From Cellvibrionaceae bacterium (GTDB lineage: Bacteria; Pseudomonadota; Gammaproteobacteria; Pseudomonadales; Cellvibrionaceae), in NCBI GenBank assembly GCA_021151615.1, contig JAGKXA010000195.1:1-8109 (forward strand): a stretch of 8,109 nt of DNA, read 5' to 3'. The notes beneath the pieces were generated by a model. That model was not told where the DNA came from. It did no database searches and saw only the letters and a list, made by a program, of their open reading frames with translations. The stretch's first letter is position 1, and each line of letters opens with the position of its first letter. The position numbers and the translations under genes were made by a program. Positions 1 to 6,000 of this stretch are shown one piece after another.

Positions 1-3000
1 TGCGCCGGTGCAAGGGCCTTTACCATCCGGCCTGACCATCAACAGTGCGACGGGAACTATCAGCAGTAATGGCAGTGTCCCGGCCGGTACTTATACGATC
101 ATTGTCAAAGCAGCGGATGCCTCCGCCAGTGCGACCAGCACTTTGACCCTGGTCGTGAATAGTGCGCCCACTGCGGGCGCTGGATCTATGCCCAATACCA
201 CCGCCAGTATTGGGTTAAGTTTCTATTACGCTGTACCTTCCAATGCCTTTAGTGATGATCAGGGGCTGACTTATAGTGCGTCCGGTGTGCCCGCCGGAAT
301 TACTTTCAATAGCGCTACAAGGACTTTTAGTGGTGTTGCCTCAGCTTCGGTGGGTAATTATCCGGTAACGGTAACGGCTACCGATCCTTATGGTCTCTCC
401 ACCTCGCGTAGTTTTTATATCAACGTTGTTGTCGCCAATGTGGCGCCTGTGTACCAGAACAACATGGCCAGTCAAAGCGCGACGGTTGGCCGTGCCATAA
501 GCTATACCTTGCCCTCCAATGCATTCACTGACGCCAATGGCGATGCGTTAACCTACACCGCATTCTGGGTGCAACAGGTCACCTCCGGTGGTGGTTCTGA
601 AAGTGGTGGTACTACCACACCGCAGGATACCGCCCTGCCTTACTGGTTAAGCTTTGATGCTAGCACCCGTACGTTTAGTGGTACCCCGCCGACAACAGGC
701 ACCTTTACTATCAAGGTGCGCGCTACGGACCCGAGTGGGCTGAATACCAGCGGTGAATTTAATATCTCGGTGGCCGCCCAAGCCGCGCCTGTTTACCAAA
801 ATAGTCTGGTTAACCAGACTGCCCGTAAGAATTCTGCATTCACTTACCAGTTCTCGGCGACCGCTTTTACCGATGCCAATGGCGATGCATTGACCTATGT
901 CGCTGAATGGGGTCAGCAGGTACCGACAGGTGGTGGGAGCGAAAGTGGCACAACTTATACGACCCAATATGGTGCTTTACCTAGCTGGCTGAGCTTCAAT
1001 TCCAGTACCCGTACATTTAGCGGTACGCCGCCCTCAACTGCGCTTTCCTCTTACCTGATTCGGATAAGGGCAACGGATACAGGCGGCAGTAATCAATCGG
1101 TTTATGGGTCTTTTAATATCAGTGTATTGGCTGCCCTGGCGGCCGGCGGATCAACATTTAACATCGCGAACTTGGCCAATGGCGCGAACGTAACGGCCAT
1201 GGCGGGCGAGGTTAATCCCTATGTCGATGTGTTGGCCGCAATCCGTCCAATCTCTTCGGCGAACGATGTCAGTACCTGGTATTACTATGATGGCCAGGGA
1301 AGGGTAACCGGCACTGTCGACGAAAAAGGTTTCCTGACTGAGACTGTGTATGACGAGGCCAACAATACCCGCCGGACTAACCAGTATATGGGGGCGGTTG
1401 CGCCTGCAGCATCTTCCACTTTGTCCGGTCTCACCTCATCGGCTGGCAGCGTCGAAGGTAATCTCCTTAGTTACAACGTTAAGGGGCAACTGGTTAAACA
1501 AACTGCGTTTGACGGTACAACTACCGATTACGAATATGATACTGCCGGCAGATTGGTGCGCACTCTGGTGGGGGCAGGTCAAACTGAAATTGACGGCACC
1601 AGTTCCCAGCGTGGATCTAGAACCCGGTATAACGCGTTTGGCGAAGTGGTGGGTGTAGTGTCCGGTGTTGGTGAAGCTACACTGGCGGCCAACCCGACAG
1701 ATGCAGCGGTCAAGGCGGCAGTCACCACCTATGGTGTTGCCAAGCAATACGATGTCCTGGGACGCACCATCCAGACCACGGATGCCAGCGGCAACCGGAC
1801 ACTCTACTACTATGATGGCGACTCGCGTTTGCGCTACACAGTCAATGTCCTGGGGGATGTCAGCGAGTACAGGTACAACGCATTTGGCCAAGTCGAGAGC
1901 AGCATTAATTACAGTAACAGGCTCACTAATCCTGGTAGTCTCACCGGGGGAAGCGCAGCGGATCTGGCAGCCAGCGTAGCCAGCCTGGCAGATGCGAGTA
2001 AGGATCAAAAGATCACCTCGGTATACAACACCCGCGGCCTGTTGGATAACCAAACCGATGCCGAGGGCTATAAAACCACCTATGTGTACAACAGCTACGG
2101 TGAATTGGACAGCGATACACGCATCCTGAATCTCGCTACCAATGCCGCAGTGACTAACAAATATACCTACAACAACCTGGGCAAACTGATCCAGTCCATC
2201 AACGACCTGGGTGGCTTGGGTTTGACCACCAAGACGTTCTACGATGCCTTTGGCCGTACATCAACAGTGATTGATGCCAGGGGGAAAGCCACCAGCTATA
2301 GCTATGTCAGTAGCGATGGCAACAACAGCGGTCGGACGGTAACCGTAACCGATCCTTTACTGCGCACTAACAAGACCGAATATGATGCCTTTGGTCGCAC
2401 GCTTAAAGTTTACGATGGCTTTGGCAAAGCAACCGTCTATTCCTACGCCGATGCAACCCGCTCGTTCACCGTGACTACCCCGGAAAATATTACCGTCACC
2501 ACTTATAAAACCCGTTCAGGTGAGGTTGCGAAGGTAACGGACGGCATGGGCGGTAGTATCAAGTATCAGTACAACGCCAATGGCCAGTTGAAGAAAGTCA
2601 CCGACGCACGCAACAAAGTCACCACTGACAATGTGTATAAGGAAAACGGCAATTTATGGAAAACCACGGATGCACTCGGCACTGTGGTTGAACTGGAATT
2701 CGACCCGCTTAACCGTTTGATTAGCCGCACGGTGGATCCGACCGGCCTGAACTTGAAAACTACCTATGAATTCAATTCACTCGGACAGCAATTCCGTGTT
2801 ACGGAAGCGCCGGATGTGGCTGCGCTCAAGCGTATCACTGAATATACCTATGACCGCAAAGGCCAACTCAGTACGGTGGTAACTGATCCCGCCGGGCTCA
2901 AACTGCAAACCACCTATACCTACGACGGCGCGGGCAATACGCTGACTGTCGCGCAAGGTACTACGTCCAATCAGAACCAGCAGGTAACGCAATACATCTT

Positions 3001-6000
3001 CGATAAAGCGGGTCGTCGTACCAGTGAAGTGGTAGATCCTTTGGGATTGGGCATTACCACCACCTACAAGTATGACGCCAATGGCAATGTCAGCCGCAAG
3101 ATCGACGCCAACAACAACAGCACCTGGTATATCTATGACGATGCAAACCAGCTTAAATTTACAGTAAATGCATTGGGCGAAGTGACGGGTAATACCTACG
3201 ACGCCAATGGTCGACTGATATCGGTAACGCAGTATTTCAACACTGTTTCTACTGTAGGTTTTGGCAATGAAGTCAAGAGCATCGGCGCAATTGGCAACGC
3301 AGCAAAAGACCGCACCACGACTTATGTATATGACAACGATGGGCGGTTGAAAAAGACCATCCAGGATCCGTACTCCGCGAAAAACCCGACCGGTTTGAGC
3401 CTCACTACGGAAAATTATTACGACAAGAATGGCAACGTCACCCGCACTACTGATGCTAATAACAACAGTACCTGGTTCATCTACGATGCCAACAATCGCC
3501 AGACCCACAGTATTGATATGCTGGGTTATGTCACCTATAGCCAATACGACGACGCGGGCAATTTGATCCAGACAACCCGCTATAGCAAACCCGTTACTAT
3601 TGATACAAGTGCACAGGCCATCACCAGCGTTACCCCTGTCGCCAGCACCGATCCTGCTGCACCTGACAGAACTACCGGTTATGTGTACGACAAAGCCGGC
3701 CGTCAGCGCTTCACCATTGACAGCCTGGGTTACTTGTCCGAAACCATTTACAACGAATTGGGCCAAGTTGCCGAGCAGCGTCGTTACGGCGATTCGGTGA
3801 AGGTGCTCTCCACGACTACCCGCACTGAATCAGTACTGCAAACCTTGCGTGGCACCACCAACACACTGTCGGATTCGGTCACCCGTGGCGAGCGTTATAC
3901 CTACGACAAAGCGGGTCGCCTGAAAACCACCACCGATGCAAAAGGTGAGACAGAAACCTACGGCTACGATGCCTTTGGCAACCGTACCAGCCTGACCAAT
4001 AAAAACCTGAAAGTCTGGACCTATGTCTACGACAAGGCCAACCGCCTGACCGACGAAATCACCCCGGAAGTCGCGGTGGCGAGTATTGATTCTGCGGGTG
4101 TTGTCACCAGGTCTGTGCAGGCGATTACCACCCACAATGAATACGACGGTTTGGGCAATGTCAGGTTCCGTACTGAAGCTTATGGCACCAGCTCGGCGCG
4201 CAGGACTGAATATCAGTACGACAAGCTTGGCCGTCAGACAGTTACCCTGCTGCCAGGCTACTACGACCCGGCTACCGGGACTGTTCAGGCTACCCAGGTA
4301 GCCGGCAGCTTCGTACGTACCGTAACGGTTACCTATGACTCACTGGGCAACGCAGTACAAAACACCATTAAAGTCGGGGCTGGCGCCGGCGATGTGATTT
4401 ACCAGTCCAAGGTCTATGACAAGTTGGGCCGGGTCGCCTATGAAGTGGACGCCCTGAATCAAGTGACCGGGTATACCTACGATGCCATGGGTAACCAGAA
4501 AACGATTACGCGCTACGCGCGCCCGGCAATGGGGCCCGCAGGCACCGTCTATGAAATAGGTAGCGCAATAGTGTCTCCCAACGCATCGACGGATAGGGTT
4601 ATCACCATCCAATATGATGTTTTGGGAAGAAAAACATCTGTTATCCAGGCTGCGGTGGGCGGGAACTATTATCCGGACAAATTGGCTGCAAGTAACAGCC
4701 AGGCCTCTATGGCCGGAGTTTCCGGTGCGCCTACCACTAAATACGAATACAACGCGTTTGATGAAGTGGTGAGGGAGTCGGTTCAGGTAAGCGCTAGCGA
4801 GTGGGCCAGGACTTACCATTACTACAATAGCCTCGGTCAAAAAACCGTAGATATAGATGCGCTTGGTTTTTACACCGCCTACGGCTATGACGCCTTTGGC
4901 AACTTGAATTCGCAATATGAATACGCCAACCCGGTATCGGATACCGACCTGGCGACGCTCGGTGCTATCACGACCGGCATCATCGGTTTGCCAACCTTGC
5001 CAACTACTAATGTCAATGGCAAGGATCGGTCAACCAGTTACCTGTATAACGACCTGAACCAGCGCACTGATATCATTCGCGCCGGCTTGAGTTATTACAA
5101 CGCCAACGGCACCGATGCCAATAACAACATGACCTATGTTGCCAGCAGTGGCAATGTCACCACCTGGAAAGGTGAATACGACAAGCTTGGCAATCTCACC
5201 AATCAATATGATGCGGCGGGCAATAAAACCACTACGGTTTACGATGAGCTGGGTCGCACCCTGGGCAGTATTGATGTCGCGCGCAATGCGGCTGGCCGTA
5301 CCAGCGGTACTGGCGCATCAGGCAATGATCCATTCCTGAACCAGGTGACTGCGGCAACGCCAACCATCAGTTATGCCCTGGATGCCTTCGGTGCGGTGAT
5401 TAGTGAAACGCGCACCTCTGGTGGTGCCAAAGGGGTTGAGCAGGGGGAAACCCTGGTAGTTACCCATCGCTATGATTTGGCTGGCAATGAAATCGCTACC
5501 ACTGATGCTATGGGCAGTACAGTGCTCAAGCAATACGATGTCGGCAGCCATCTCATCAAGGAGACCCAGTCTGTCAGCGCTAGCTTCAACGGCTGGACGG
5601 CGGGCAACTACGACTATACCTTGGAGAAGCGCTACGTCTACGACCGCACTGGCCGCCAGATTGCCAGCACGGAAGTTTACACCGATAGCGCCAATGCCAA
5701 GCAGCAGACCGGCAAGGTCAGTACCTACAATGCGTTTGGCGATATAGACGCGGAGTATCTGGTCTGGGGAGCTGCCAGCCTGGACGTTAATGCCCTGCGC
5801 AACAGTGTGGCGGGCAGTGGATTCAATAGCGCAATTACCGCCAGTTATGGCTATGACAAAGCTGGCCGGGTCACCACCCGGACCGGCCAGGACGGAGCAA
5901 CAAAATACCTCTACGACCTCGCGGGGCGTAACACACGGGTTGAACAACTGGGTAATAATACGGCCACTGATGGTACTGGCACTCGTGTAACTGAAACCGT

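Noticed and set aside
1350..1979. Two neighbouring + strand open frames in the third frame (1350-1658 and 1665-1979), with others at 3600, 4086, 5136, 5472 and 5790
   Set aside because: They lie inside the giant gene, are short, and are rich in Thr/Arg/Ser/Pro with no recognisable domain. They are shadows of the repetitive coding sequence.
2777..3766. Long open frame on the minus strand (329 codons); similar ones at 1436-2053, 4340-4915, 5318-6031, 647-967, 3830-4135, 6557-6850, 7421-7732 and 7889-8095
   Set aside because: All are in the register aligned with the sense codons, so Asp, Tyr and Asn codons read backwards as Val/Ile, Thr as Gly, and Gly as Ala. This explains their V/I/G-rich, domain-less translations. 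They stay open because sense codons tta, cta and tca are rare in the YD gene.
4946..5005. Possible transmembrane segment (L-G-A-I-T-T-G-I-I-G-L-P-T-L-P)
   Set aside because: Only about 15 moderately hydrophobic residues, broken by Pro, Gly and Thr and located within an insert between YD units. More likely a packed or exposed loop than a membrane helix.
5281..5400. Possible frameshift or break where YD spacing is disturbed (A-A-G-R-T-S-G-T-G-A-S-G-N-D-P-F-L)
   Set aside because: The frame continues without a stop on both sides, and YD units resume in the same frame (near 5390 and 5467), so this is an insert rather than a frameshift.
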